NCBI GenBank assembly: GCA_005406025.1
Contig: BGZK01000151.1
Span: 248,001-312,000 of the forward strand
Source of the DNA: Eumeta japonica
Taxonomy: Eukaryota > Arthropoda > Insecta > Lepidoptera > Psychidae
Direction: 5' to 3'
DNA: 64,000 nucleotides
Shown in pieces: positions 11,834-26,200 of this stretch. Each line of letters opens with the position of its first letter. The stretch's first letter is position 1. The translations under genes were made by a program, and so were the position numbers. The notes beneath the pieces are model-generated. The model worked only from the letters and a program-made list of their open reading frames with translations. It had not been told where the DNA came from and ran no database searches.

Positions 11834-13440
11834 ATTAGCATTATAATGTTCTCACATTAATAGTGAAGTGGGAATAAATTAATGGTAAATCTTCTATTCG
11901 GAGTACACAATACACCACGATGAAAAAAAGAAAGGAATTACTGTCTAACATAGTTATGTAAGCTCTATGCAGTGTTTTGAATAATTATTGATTAATAACT
12001 TTCAAGTTATACTTTTTAGCATTGAGTGTGAGGTAAGATTTTATATATTTATTTAAAGTGAACTATCGCGACGGTGCAATAATAAAATTATGTTGACATA
12101 AGTTTTGTGCTATAAATCCATATATTTTAGCTAAAAGTAATATGTACTTTTTTAAATAACTTTCAACAGAATATAACAATAAAGAAAAACAAACCTGTCA
12201 ACATAACGATGTAACTCACCACTCACAGACGTCTGCATTGAATAGGATATTGTGACGTACGGGACCGTCATATAGATCTTTGAACGAATTAAAAGAATTT
12301 TTGTTAGACTGAGATTAAAGTACAATAATCTACCCAGTAAAAAAAATAATAGCTATATTTTCGACAATTTTTCGAAATAAAAAAAGCATTAAAAGAACAA
12401 TCAAGGAAAGTAAATTACCGTTTTATTTCAAATTAATACAATTCAAATACACTCTTTTCGTAACACTAGCATATATATTGACAGAAAATAAACAAATAGT
12501 AAATAATTTAATGCTTTATATAACATTTATAATTACACTTTACATTTTGACAATTTTTTGGATAGATAGTGAGGTTATTTTTGGTTTATTCGACTAATAA
12601 ACGTTACAATATAAAGAAGTATTTAATAGAAGACAAATACATTCCTTTTTAATACTTACCTTAATGTAATAAATCTATACAATTTAAAAAAATAACTCTA
12701 CATTAATTTTCACTTGTACAAGTCTACCGAACCACAACCAAGAAGTGACACAACTGTCGGTGCTTCGATGACGCAAATGTTTTATCGGTAGAATAGTATT
12801 ACAAATGCCATCTACCGGACGTTACAAACTTATGACATTTAGTGAGATCACAGAACATGAAAATCAGGATTTTTTGAAACGAGTGTTTATGCCTACTCAT
12901 TTCAAAAGCGCCATTTCACGGACATAACAAAGTTTCCAATTAATGGTATAGTACCTGTAATAATACTTATTTCCAAATTTTAGATGGCAGTTAAGAACAT
13001 AAAGAAAATTGTAGCAGTCCATTTAGCGTTACCATTTCAAATAGCATTAATAAGTTATCTTTGAACCATGGATATAACAAAATCTGCACGGTAATTGACT
13101 TGGAGGCAGTTTCCAAGTCAATAGCACAATTTTATTAAATTCTGTTGAATATATCTTACAATATAGATGTATGTGTATATATATATAGAGGTAAGTCATA
13201 AAATAGTTCATTTTATATGAACCGTTATAAAAGACAATAAAATTAAACAGTGTTTGCAAAAATTTAGAAAATAATATAACTTTCTAAATTTTAAATCAGC
13301 TAAATTAACTCGAATTAGCGGCTAATCTTACATGATATTTGAAAATATGTACTCAATTTTTATAAGTTCGTTAATGTTTAATAAGTATCTAGCTAGATCA
13401 GTTTTTTCCGAGTAACCAATTCGAATAAAGGCGTTATGAC
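11834..13440. other. Intergenic upstream of LRRC58
   Basis: AT-rich, no gene seen. GCCATCTA / TAGATGGC motifs occur at ~12805 and ~12983. Confidence 0.4.
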
Positions 13441-13731
13441 GCCTAAATCGCAATAAATGAGAGCATATAATTTGCGCCCGTCACTGCGTGTGCAGATAGC
13501 ATACACACACTCGCAAGAAACCGATAACCAGTTACTCAACGCAATTTACCGCTTGGTGAAGTCCAAGTGTGAACGCAAGATTCGAGTCGCAATACAGTAC
13601 TTGCCGAGCGGCGGTGGAGGTTGGCGGTTGCGCCGCCGCGGGGCCGTCACCTGATAATGTAACCCGGGACGCCGTTGTTCTCTCGACGACGATAAGATAA
13701 CGCGCTAGCAACGACAAGTTTATTCTGTATC
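13441..13731 (+). promoter_or_regulatory. GC-rich promoter / 5' UTR of LRRC58
   Basis: Base composition changes sharply from AT-rich to GC/CpG-rich about 280 bases before the LRRC58 start codon, as expected for a promoter and first exon of a housekeeping-type insect gene. An upstream ATG at 13457 opens 65 codons that end before the main ATG, so it could act as a uORF if included in the transcript. No TATA box is obvious. The transcription start cannot be placed. Confidence 0.5.
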
Positions 13732-14222
13732 ATGGAGTGCTACACGTCGGACAGCTGCGACAGCGACAGTCGCGAACAGAAAACGCTCGACCTATCCAGC
13801 AAGCTGTTCGACACGGTCGAGCTCGCGATCGAAGTTGACTCGATAATCGATGAGAAAAACTGCGCCGATCGATACGAGACGGCCCTGCTTTATAACAATA
13901 GGATCAAGGAGTTACCGGAAGCGTTAAACAGATTCGCCAATTTAAAAATACTAGACGTCAGCAACAATCGGCTTACTAGTTTATCAAATATATTGGAGCA
14001 TTGTCCTCTGACGTCGTTGATTGCCAAACATAACCAGCTCACGAACGAGTCACTGCCGAAATGTTTCAACGCAGGAAAGAACACTCTCAGAGAGCTGAAC
14101 CTCAGCGGAAACAGACTTAACTTCTTCCCAGAACAATTATTGGAACTGACCTCGCTGAAATACCTGTACTTGGGCGGCAATCGAATCATCAACATACCTA
14201 AAGAGATATGGAAACTTAGCAG
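13732..14222 (+). CDS. LRRC58: LRRC58 exon 1
   Basis: Encodes residues 1-163 and two bases of codon 164: an acidic N-terminus with a Ser/Asp-rich start, then the first five leucine-rich repeats (for example NNRIKELPEALNRFANLKIL). The donor is AG|GTAAGG at 14223. Confidence 0.92.
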
Positions 14223-17200
14223 GTAAGGTCACATAAGTAATTCACACCGTACAGATGATATAACGAACAATTGGAAAGACAGAAATAAAAGGATTATTGT
14301 TTTAACTTATACTTTAACTATCTTTACGGCCTAAACGTTGAGAACATAATATAATTAATATTAAGTCGACTATTCGATATAAAACGAAGTACATGTTCTC
14401 TGTGCTTGAAATGTACTGCAAAAACACGAAATATATGAATGGATTTTCAATGTGGTTTAATATATGCATAGGTTAATTATTCCATAAGATGAATTAGAGC
14501 GTGATTTATAAAATCATATATGTTTTGTACCTGTAAATGAATGATTAAAAATTTTGCACTTAGCATGATTGCGTTCAATTAACTATATGCATTGCGGAGA
14601 GATTTTAATATGCAATAAACAGAGTAAATTTTTTAATGCAGGCTCATTGTAAAACACTTATAAATGAAAATAATGTATGACAATATTGTTCTCAAACTGT
14701 ATTAATGTTTTGGCGGCGCTAGGGTGTCATCTCAATATTAGGAATTTTATCAAATTTGGTTTAACCTTTAAATAAGTTATTGAGTAGCTAACCAAAAAGA
14801 TTCTTATTGTTTTTTTTTTATAATGTTTACTATAAATTAATTATCTCAAAAGTATTAAAAACCAATTTGTAAACCTCATGTAATGTCAATTCCAAAGACC
14901 TCTCTGCAATAGTGTGAACGTTCGAAATGGGATATTCGGTTCTGGTATACTCTGTGTTATAATTTTATTTTAAAACGTTTCTTAATATGGATAGCGTAAA
15001 AGGTGACTAAGGCACTATCATAAAATTATTTGACTTTCGTTAATTAAGGACGGCCATAGTGATCAAAGCTTAAAAGTATTGCGACCGGCGAAGCAGAGCA
15101 AGAAAATGTTGTTTGTACCTCTGGTACTTGCGTTACTTTTTTTCGCTTAAAAACTAGCAACTGCGTGGCCTCGTGGCCTATAGACACTATGCAAGGTGAT
15201 TGTATGATACTCGATTAATTCAAATAAATCCAATTTCATATTGTTGTACATATTGCTTTAGCATAGAAACAACAGTGCTGCTATCTGTAGTAGCCCACAA
15301 TCATTTTTCAGAATCAGAGTGAATCGAAAAAGCGGTTCAAACACATTAAATGCCTCAGATAGTTATACATAATGTTCTAATTTTTTATCTCTAATATTAT
15401 ATACGGGGTCTTGTCACATAAGATGCGAAACCTTTAACTTCTTACGATAAAAAAAATAAATAAAAATATATATTGTCTTTATATTTTTGATAATTTCCTC
15501 TCTATATCTATTCTAAACCACGATTCGTTATTGTCATAATTTTTCTGAGAATACAATTTTAACATGTTTAGATGTGTATCAAACTATTTATTAAACTTGA
15601 AATTTGATAAATGGTTCATATAAAATAAATTTAAAAAAATTTGCAAATAACTGACGATTTTTTTGAAGTTATACTTCTTTAGGCACGTTATGAGAAAATG
15701 ATGAGAGTGAAATTTTAAGATGCGCGCGCATCAGTATAACACAAAATTAACAGATTGAAGCTGCCCGCTTCGAATTCGAATTTCCCATAATGAGAGAATT
15801 TATGTTACACTTAATGTGAGAAAATCAATATTTATTTATTTAATTTTTAAAATTTAAACTGAACTTTATTGACTATCCTTTTCCAGCCCTTTTATTATTT
15901 TATTGTAATTAATTATTTGCATGCAATTAAAAATATTTTTTAATGATGCCAAAGAAGTATAACTTCTCACGCGCGTACACGCACGTTTTTTTTTTATTTG
16001 TCGTATAAACTCGAAGCGAATGTTTTATGTACATAGTTGTGATTGTGCTTGAAATCTGTCTCGTACGAGGAGATAGTATGTCACGCTTGTACGACGTGGA
16101 CTCTGACTTTTCCTTCGCATTATATTTATGTATGATTGTACAAAATCTTCAAGCTTGAGGATAAGTTTTGTGTTTTAAATAATATAAAAGATAAACTCAT
16201 TAAAAGCGAACTCTTGTGTCAAACTGTTACTTTTAAATGAAGGGTTATAAAACATAAGTTATAAGTGTGTTACACTATGACGTTTTTTTTGTTACTTCTC
16301 TAGAAAATAGGAAAAATAGGTATCAGTCTCGAAAAATATTGGGTCGTAGAAAAAATTTTTTCGCATATTATTTACAAATTCAAGATCATTTTTCATCGTA
16401 ATTTATTTACATCTAATTATAATATATATATGCCATTTTGTTCAATAACTTGTTGCCATTTTGTAAATAGTGACATAATCTCATTTCTATAGTAATTTGG
16501 GACTTCTGATCAAAAAACTACGACAAGTAGTTTTGACAGTCCTCTCTTAATGTTAATCTAACACAACCTAAAATATTCTGAAAATAACGGAACAGGTGAA
16601 AATTTGCAGGTGCAACGTCAGGGTTTTATGGTGGATGCATTAACACGTCCCGAACAAACTCTCTCGATATTTGCTGAGTGACTAAATATGTCTGTGATCT
16701 AGCATTATCATTTTGAAAAACCACACCCATTCTATTAATCAATTCCGGCCATTTTTTCTCTACTATTGTTTGAGTCTCATCAGCTGTTGGCAGTAGAGAT
16801 CCGAATTGATGGTTTTGCCCGGCGGTAAAAGCTCATAATGGATAATACACTTCCAATTCCACCTTACACATAGTATCAGCTCATTGCGTGTTAATCCAGA
16901 TTTCACTGTAGTGTAGTAATTCGCTGTAGTACCAAGGGGGTGGGGGCAGGGGAAGGCAGCTCCCCCCCCTAGAAATTGTATGTTCTACAACACATTATGC
17001 CCCATTTACACGATCTGACCTAAAAAAATCTACTTGACCCCCCAGTCCCAAAGCTGGGTACGCCCATGGCTGTAGTCTGTGGAGCTTGCTTGCCTTTTGA
17101 CTATGATCTTTTTCGCACGTTCTCGTCTTAGGTAATCCATTTTTCACCACTGTGATAATGTTTTTCTAAAACGGTTCGGTTTCATTACTTTTCAGTAGGG

Positions 17201-20200
17201 AATCGCAAATGCGTACATAATTCTTAGATTTCTTTCAGTGAGCTTGTGTCGGATCCAAACTTTTTCGTATATCCAGTTTTTTTAAATGGGTCAAAACTGT
17301 TTTTGGACAATACCCAGCTCTTCAGCTATGTCGTAAGAACTAATATGCCGATATTACTATATATGCCGAACTATATATTATACGATACTATATATAATAT
17401 TATTATATATGCCGAACTATTTTATTCAAATTGGCATCAATTTTATGCGAGGTTGATTTAAGATACACATGCGAACTTATTCATTAGAGCGAGGTTCATT
17501 TTTAATATCAAAATTACCGGACTGAAAACGCTTGAACCAGATTTGTGCTACTCTTAACGACATTGCATTAATTCCATAGACATCACAAATTTTTGTCATG
17601 GCTTGTGTCGCACTTTTCCCTCTTTTGTAATAAAACTTCAAAATATATCGGTGGACAGAAAAATTATAGATAAAATTTTAATGGTGAGACATAGTTTTTA
17701 CTTTTTATTTTTTTTTTTTTAAACGTCGCTTATTTAATGGTATCGAAACTAGCACAACCGAAGAGATTTTACTGCAACTTTTTACTTCAAAATACGAAAA
17801 AACCTTTTTCCCAACCTAATATAGTTATTGAATGCGGGATGCAAAAACGATCTTTATTCGATGACTTTTATAAAATTAAAAATTGTAAACAAATAAAAAA
17901 AAAGTCAAGAGCATGTCGGACCGTGCTCACTGTAAGGTTCCGAAGCTGTTACTACAAAGAAATACACAATAGATGAAAAAAGCTATATTATTACATTTTT
18001 TTTGTTTCCCGCACAGAATAGTTACAAGCACTGTAGTCATCTATAACGAAAAAAACAAGTAGATATGTCGACTATTACTCTGAAACTAGTGTAAACTAAA
18101 GTGCACTAGCAAAAAAGCGTATCTTCATGGCACTTACGTCCTTTTGTTAATAAGCAGAGTTTTTCGGCAATGACCGATCCGAATAAAGCTTTCTCCGCAT
18201 CAAAATGCCAAAGCTCTGCTTGATTTCAATTGTAGTCGCGAACGAAAGCTAGTGAGTAGGTAATAAAACTTCCTCCAATTTTTTTATACCATCATAAACA
18301 TTATAAATAGTCTCCGCGTGGACTCTAAGTCTTTGATACTTATTTTCTAATAATTTACATCTACTGTTTGATCACAAACTTCGATCCACGTGTAAAAATT
18401 TATATACACTATAATTTTCATCTTTATAATTTCATCTACACTATAATATTGATTTTTATAATTTCATCTACACAAAATAATTAATGCATTTCTTGATTCT
18501 GATCTAAAAAAAGAACTCTTCTCAGTCGACTTACAGGAAGCAAAAGAAATGTGGAATACATTGTTTTTATTTTAAATGTAAAATAGATTAGTGTGATCAA
18601 AACATTATAATAAAAACAAATATTAAGATCATCGGCGGTACCGTGCGATGAGCGTATTGATTTCGAATCAGCAGTAAACAGGTTCCATACATGATCACAG
18701 ACGAATTGATGAATTAGTTTCTTAAGTCAAGTTAAACCACTTGCTCCGCATTTGAGTAAGCATGCTAAGCAATCGACCCAACAAAGAAGAGTTAACCGTT
18801 TTGGTGACGTAACCGTCATCAATAGCGCCGAAGATTATCTATCTGAATTAATATTGTGGGAGAGTGTACCATGCAATGGTATGATGTAAATGTGTCGTCT
18901 AAAAATAAGAACAGTGGTCCAATGGAGATGATACATATACAATTTGTGCAAAACATTATAATAAATAACATTTATAAGAATTTATTAAACCTTTATAAAC
19001 CTTGTAGAGAACTTCGCTGACTGATGGCTCTCCAATTTTTCGGACATAATAAAGATATCGTTTATAAACGTGTTTTAAAACGATTAGTTGGTGTTGTTAT
19101 CTCAGGAAATTGGCAAAATATTTTTGAAATCTCAGTTTTTTTTTTTTTATGAAACCAACGCAAATGTTCTCACAGTAAACAAAGATAAATTGTGATACAT
19201 GCTTAAACTCGAAACACTAAAAGGTTATCATTTTATTTTATTCGGTGTGTTATGATGAACTAGAACAAAAGTATAGTAGATATCTAAATAAATGCGATAA
19301 CAAACTCGTCAATATACAGTATTTATTTAGTATTCTGTGCTACTGTCCACTTGTGTAATGCACAAAAATGTATTAAAACGCTTTCTACAGTTGTGTCCAA
19401 GGGTAAACCGGCAAACAGAGGACCATCCAAAGATTTAGTCAAGCGAATGTTGGGCACACACTAGGCATACATAAAAGATCGCTCCGCGGTAGTCATACTC
19501 ATTTTATTTTCATTTCCATGTTACACTATCTGTATTTTGTCTATATTGCGCAAATTGCGCACGTCACGCCTTAAAATGGCAATATATAAAACTGAAAGTT
19601 AACTAATGTGTAGGAAAATGATGCCGGAATACTAAGATGTATCGTAGTGATTTATTAGCAGTACGGTAGTATTAAAGTGATGTATTTAGTAATACTACGG
19701 TGTATTAAGTAATGCCGCGCTCAGACACCTTATTTAAATTTAAAGCCTCCTTTAGTGGTTATTTAGTAGAAGTTTGACGAACCGTCACTCCCAGAATCGG
19801 ATAGTTGTCGCTTAGAGCGTCTCAATGACAATTAACTTTAAGTAGACAATATTCGTTACTTAAACAATTAATTTATAAATTATTATAATTACGCATAATC
19901 ATCGATCGAAATGTTTCTTAATTCTGGTGAAGATTTTCGGAATCATATCGGTTTGAGTGTATAAGGCGAGTAATGACGCGAGAACGAACACTATTCTCGA
20001 AAATCGATAGATAAAAAATTGCACGAATAATTTCTATCAAAACATTCTACTAGAAATAAATAATCTGCGAAATTCTCGAAACTAATAGATAAAAATTTCG
20101 TACACTTTATTTATCTATTACAATCCCTGGAAACACATGCAAACAAACACAAACAAACGCAAATACTGCTAACTGTACTTGTGTTTCAATATTGCGTCTT

Positions 20201-23200
20201 AATGTGTTCATCACAAAAAAATTGTTAAAACATTATTGCATTTTATATGTAACTCGACTTTTTGAAGTAATGTTCCTACAATATATTTTTGTATACAAGA
20301 TAATAAAAATATATGTTTAATATTTTTCTCATCTGATATAATAACATTGATAGAAAGACAAATCCTTGCTCCAGGAGACCAGGACGTACCCATTATAGGG
20401 CGGCGTCCTGCCGGGTCCTGCTTAAGGACTATGACCCGGCCTGCTTAGAACCTTTGACTGGTAGGGAGGGTTTTCAGGAAATTTGATGAATTCTAAAAAT
20501 AAATCCATTTAAGAAAGATACTCAAATTTGTCTCATCTTTGAAGAGTAAACATATTTAAACAAGGCATTTTTGTTTTATTTCAAAAGGGCCATCCAACGA
20601 AATGCATTAGCTTATGACTTTATTTTCATTGTATGATATGACTGTAGTCAATACTATTATAAGGATTCTTCAAGGATAAGCATAGGTTTCTTCTTTTTAT
20701 TACGCAAAAAAATTCTATCAAGCGAAATCCAAACAATCCTAGTCAACCTTGCATTTTCAGGAAACATGTTAAGTCATTGTATTATCACGCCGATATCTTG
20801 TGTCTGTTTGGTGTCTGAAAGCGCATTATCATCAACAAAATATCGTTATCTTATCTCTAGTTTAGTATTTCAAAGGTACGGTTGAAAGAGATGTAATCGA
20901 CGTCAAGGAATAAATGTTTGATATTAGCTCAGAATCGAAAGTCTTAAAAGAGAATGTTGAACATGATTTTAATCAGTCTCGCAATTCTATGCCATAAAAT
21001 TATTCTGGTAGGATTTTTATGTGTTTTTTAATCAAACTCAATTTGAAGTAAATCATAAAATACGATAGTAATGTTTAATAGCAATCAAATCAATCAAAAA
21101 TATACAAAATCTTACGACTGGTTTCCACCATTTTCTATTCGTTATTTCATTGTTTTTTTTTTATTTCCTTTTATAAATTGACGACATACTTATTATAGCC
21201 TGTGTTTCTTAGGCATTCGCATTATTAAATCTCACACGTAGAAAACGCAATGTTCCGTTTACATAACATATCACACGTAGAGATCCATTTTGCATTGGAA
21301 ATTGACAATAATTAGCATACAAGTCACGCGGCGGAATCATGTGCTATTTATATGAACAAGCGTTCGTCGGATTTTTTTTTTTATATAACATAGAAGCCAA
21401 ACAAACATGTGAGCACAAGATATGTGGATTATCATGAAATAAGTGGTCATCGCCGCTCATGAACATCCGCAGCAGTGAGTGTTAGGTACCAACGCATTGT
21501 TGTCGTTATAAAACAAGATTTTTTTCGATTGGAGATAGGTATCTATTTCTTTAACCTAATAGGTAATTGATACATTTAGCCAAGTTGTGATTTCATTATA
21601 TTATAAATATTCATAAAATTTGATCTTGTTATTCTTTTGTATTTAACAAGCATATTAATTCAATGACTTGAATAATCTAAACTTGCAGGTTTTTTTAATG
21701 CGTTTAATACAATACGTACGTATTAAAAAAGTAGTATCTTCAAACATACCTTACAATGTTTTTTTTCTGATAAAAGTCATATCTATATATTTCAAACTTG
21801 CGTTGAAAGATGGCACCATACTCATAGATTGTTTAAATTCTAATTGTAAGTATTTTGTCACTTCGGCGTTTGTAGATAAATATGAAGCGTTATCTATGGA
21901 TCAACTCGCAAGAAGAGCTATAGTCGAGGTCGAGAAAAAAGGTTTTTCATATTTTATATACAAATTCCAGATAATTTTTTATCGTTTTTTATATACACTT
22001 AATTATAATATATATATTCCAAAATATTATATGTTTGCCATTCGACAACTTGTTGCCATTTTGTACGTAGTGACGTAATCCCATTGCTGTAAAAATTTTG
22101 GGACTTCTAATCAAGAAATTGAGACAAGTAGTTTTGATAGTCCTCTTTTGATGTTAACCTAACACTGCGTAAAGAATTCTGAAGAGCCCAGTGAACCAAA
22201 AAAAAATAGGTGAAAATCTAAAGATGCAAGGCTATATGGTAGTTGCATTAACCAACCAAACTCTCGAAATATTTGCTGAGTGGCTAAAGATCTGTGTGGT
22301 CTGGCCTTATCATGGTGGAAAACCACACCCGTTCTATTGATGAATTCCGGACAATTTTTGTCTATTTCTTGTTTGAGTCTTATCAACTGTTGATAGTACA
22401 GATTCGAATTGATGATTTTGCCCAGCAGTAAAAGCTCATAATGAATAATGCGCTTCCAATCCCACCATACACGTAGCATCAGCTTATTGCGATTTAATCC
22501 GGGTTTTGCTATAGGCTGTGGAGCTTACTTGCCTTTTGACCATTATCTTTTTCGCACGTTCGTGTCTTAGGTAATCAATTTTTCATCACCGTGATGCATC
22601 TTTTCTAAAAAGGTTCGGTTTCATTACTTTTCAATAGGGAATCACAAATGAGTACACAATTCGTTAGATTTCTTTCAGTGAGTTGTTGTGATCAAACCCC
22701 AGCTCTTCAGCCATATCGTAAGAACTAATATGCCTATCTTGTTCTACTTTTTCAAAAATGGTATCGATTTTATCCGTTACATGTCGACCAGAGCGAGGTT
22801 CATCTTTGAGATCAAAATTAACGGACAGAAAACGGTTGAACCAGTTTTGTGCTACTCTTACCGACATTACATTAGGTCCATAAACGACACAAATTCATTT
22901 CGCAGCTTGTGTCGTTTTTTTCGCATTTTGTAATAAAACTTCAAAATGTATTGAATTTCTACGTTAGATTCACTTATTTTGGTAGACAGAAAAACAAGGG
23001 AAAAATGGCGGAACACCGTTTTCATTTTTTATTTTTAATGTCATTTATTTAATGGTATCAAAATTATCCAGATGTAAACAGCACATCCAAAGAGATTATA
23101 CTGAAACTTTTTACTTGTATAATACAAGAAAAAATTCCCTGACCTAGGATAAATCAATAAATTAATGTACAACACAATAAGAGTTACTGGAATTAAATCC

Positions 23201-26200
23201 TACAGTTATTTTAGGAAAGTATTTTATACTAGTATTAAACTACTAAAAAACTGATTTTATTTTATTCGAAGTGATTTATTATTATTATTTATTTTTTTAT
23301 ACATAAACAGGTAAAGCGAAACAGTTAGCAGATTGTACATTGACTGATTTTTATTTTTTTTTGTCTGTTATTTATTACAGAAACTACATAAGCAAGTTTT
23401 GGATTGAACAGTTTTTATTAGAGAAACTTAGGTTTTGTAATTATAGTATACATAATACAATATATTCTTCGTCACATAAATTAATATTTTATTTGATACT
23501 CAGAGCGTAGACAAAGGCGAAAACTGACTATGCGATGACGGACTTTCGCATTCAGGGTTCCATGTCAAACGAATGATAAATGAATGAATGAAATGAATTA
23601 ACAATTGCACTAGGTTTATATCAAACAGGGTACTATCAAGTCAATCCCTATAAATTAGAAGTAGAAAATCTAAAATAATATCGACACAAACGTTAATTTT
23701 GATGATAGGTACTAAAATTCACATACGATTGCTAATTAAATTGTTACTCTTGAAAACTGAAAATTGTGGATATTAAAAAAAATGTACTGAGATATTTAAA
23801 TAAAATGTTACGAGGACATTTTAGAGCGATTATTTTGTACGATATTGAATATGTCAACTAAAATCAAAAGTTATTTAGAAAATCTTGAATACCGTTCAGA
23901 AATTGAAGTTTTTTTTTAAAACAACCGTTAATGCCTGGTTTATCGAATTTAATGGCCGTCAAGTAACTATTAAAGACGAAAAAACAAATGGCCGCTTTTT
24001 GACTGCTGCTACTGAAGAAGACGTGCAGATTGGAGAGGGAAACGTGCATGAAATTCTATAACGTATTCAATCTAACGTAGGTCCAGCAGCAGGTTCGGGC
24101 TGAACGCCCAACAAGCAAAAATCATTCTGAGACGCGCATTATATAAGGCTGTAAAGACTTATAAAGCTCCAATAATGGCTTCAGTATTTGCTACAGCATT
24201 TAACAGCATAAACAAATACTGTTTTTACTTAAGTATGTTTGCCACTATAATTTTGTCTTGTAATCATTTACAGGATCATATTTACTGGCCATTATAGACC
24301 TAAGACTCCTATAAAAGAATAAAACAAGAGCAATTGCACTTAGGAATAATTACTTCGGTTACTTAGACTTACAAACGCTTGTAAGATGACATTTTATGAC
24401 GTTTATAAGTAAATTACTTGAATTTACAGTTCTCAGACAGACAGGAAATAATTTTCAGTCAAAAATCGGTCGATATCCAATAAGCATAACCATACTCTTG
24501 AATATAATATGATATTTAAGTACAATCAAGGATTATTCATTCAGTCAAAAGCAACACACCTTTAAGTACGTCTACAACAAAACTGTCTAATTTATGAACG
24601 TTGTGTCGTTTTCTTTTTTTTTTTTTGGCATTTCTAAACCCTAAATTTGGTAATCATGGCGTGTCCTTTGGTATTGACATTTGCCGTTATTAAACCCGGT
24701 ATGCCTATTAAAGCATTATAACGCATTTGAAAATGCTAGCTGGGAAAATGGCAGCTGCCTTAAGTACTTGTTAAACAAATTGATAAATACTAATATATAA
24801 ATATTCCAATTTCAAGAAGCGCGTTAAAATTTTTCACCAAAAACGTGACATAATTTACAAAAAAAATATATTTAACCCTGCGAATATACTACATAAAAAA
24901 TAATAATTCAAACACATAATAATTTATAATGTAATTGCTCTGGTAAGACATTAATAGAAAAATTTTAATTAATTGTCTAAGCTTAACACATCGATTGTGG
25001 GCTTATAAACGCTTATATATTCTCTTTAGTCATGATGAAGCTAAGGTTTTGGGATAATTATAAAACTGATTTTTCCTTCTTGGGATGTGCCGTGACATGA
25101 TAGCAAAATTTAAAGCAGACTTGTCTCGCTGCGTTCATGATATCGTTACGTACGATGAATCATAGTTTTATCAGTATGATCCAGAACAAAACGTCAGTTG
25201 ACCGTGTAGCTGTTAACAATGAACTAACGCTTACCGAACTGAAGCTAGACAAAATTTTCATCGCAAGTTTTTTTCTTTGATGATTTGTCTAGTGTCGGTA
25301 CCTTTACGAAATCAAACGACGATTGACAATAAGTGGCCAATTGTATGCCAGAAGATTTTATTGCTGTGTGACTGATATCGGTCTGCGCATAACCTTCTGC
25401 TTCATCTTGACAACGGGCCCCGCACACTCGGTGTTCAAAACATGGAACTTTCTGGACAGCTTACCGATTAAACTTATAGCTCACTCTCCTTACTGTCCCG
25501 ATTTGGAATCCCAAAATCAACTCGAGGGAAAACATCACCGGAAGATGCATTTGCAAAAAATACATTTATGAAGGCGCTTGAACAGGTGTCGGGTCCAGAC
25601 TGGAAAATTTGTTTTGAAAACTGGTTTAGATGTATGGAACTTTATATAAACGCCTATTAAAAGATATTATAAAAAAATAATAACCTATGTTGTATTTTTT
25701 TATAGTACCGCAAAACTCTCCGAGTTCCCCACGTATATATCAATCCGACGAGACACCCCAAGTACTGGAGTGCAAAAAAATTTTCATCCCCTAATTTTAT
25801 GTACAGAAAGTTTTGTTATTTTTAGGTAACTTTTCGCTAAGAATAATGAAAAAATTTGAGAAAGTATCGTTTTATTTCCTATTTCTGAAAAAAATTATTC
25901 TTTCTACTTTTACGGTGATTTGTTTGTGTATATGTTTTGTCTGTGTGACGTTTACGTACATACATTATCTAAACGTCTCACGACTTTAGAAGAAATTGAC
26001 TGATCGGAAAGCTGATTAAACCAATTAAAACAATTTCACTTGATTTATATTTCCTGAAAATTTTCATCGTTATGAATCAAAGGAAAATTTCTAATGCAAA
26101 TTTTTTAATAACGTTCGATATACTATATTTACCTATTTAATAAAATCTAATCAGCTTTAATCCCAAATTGATTGCAACAAATATGCAAATCAGATTTGGA

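Noticed and set aside
13457..13654. 65-codon ORF ahead of LRRC58, and its antisense
   Set aside because: It lies in the GC-rich 5' UTR/promoter; Gly/Arg-rich by composition. At most a uORF, so mentioned under the promoter only.
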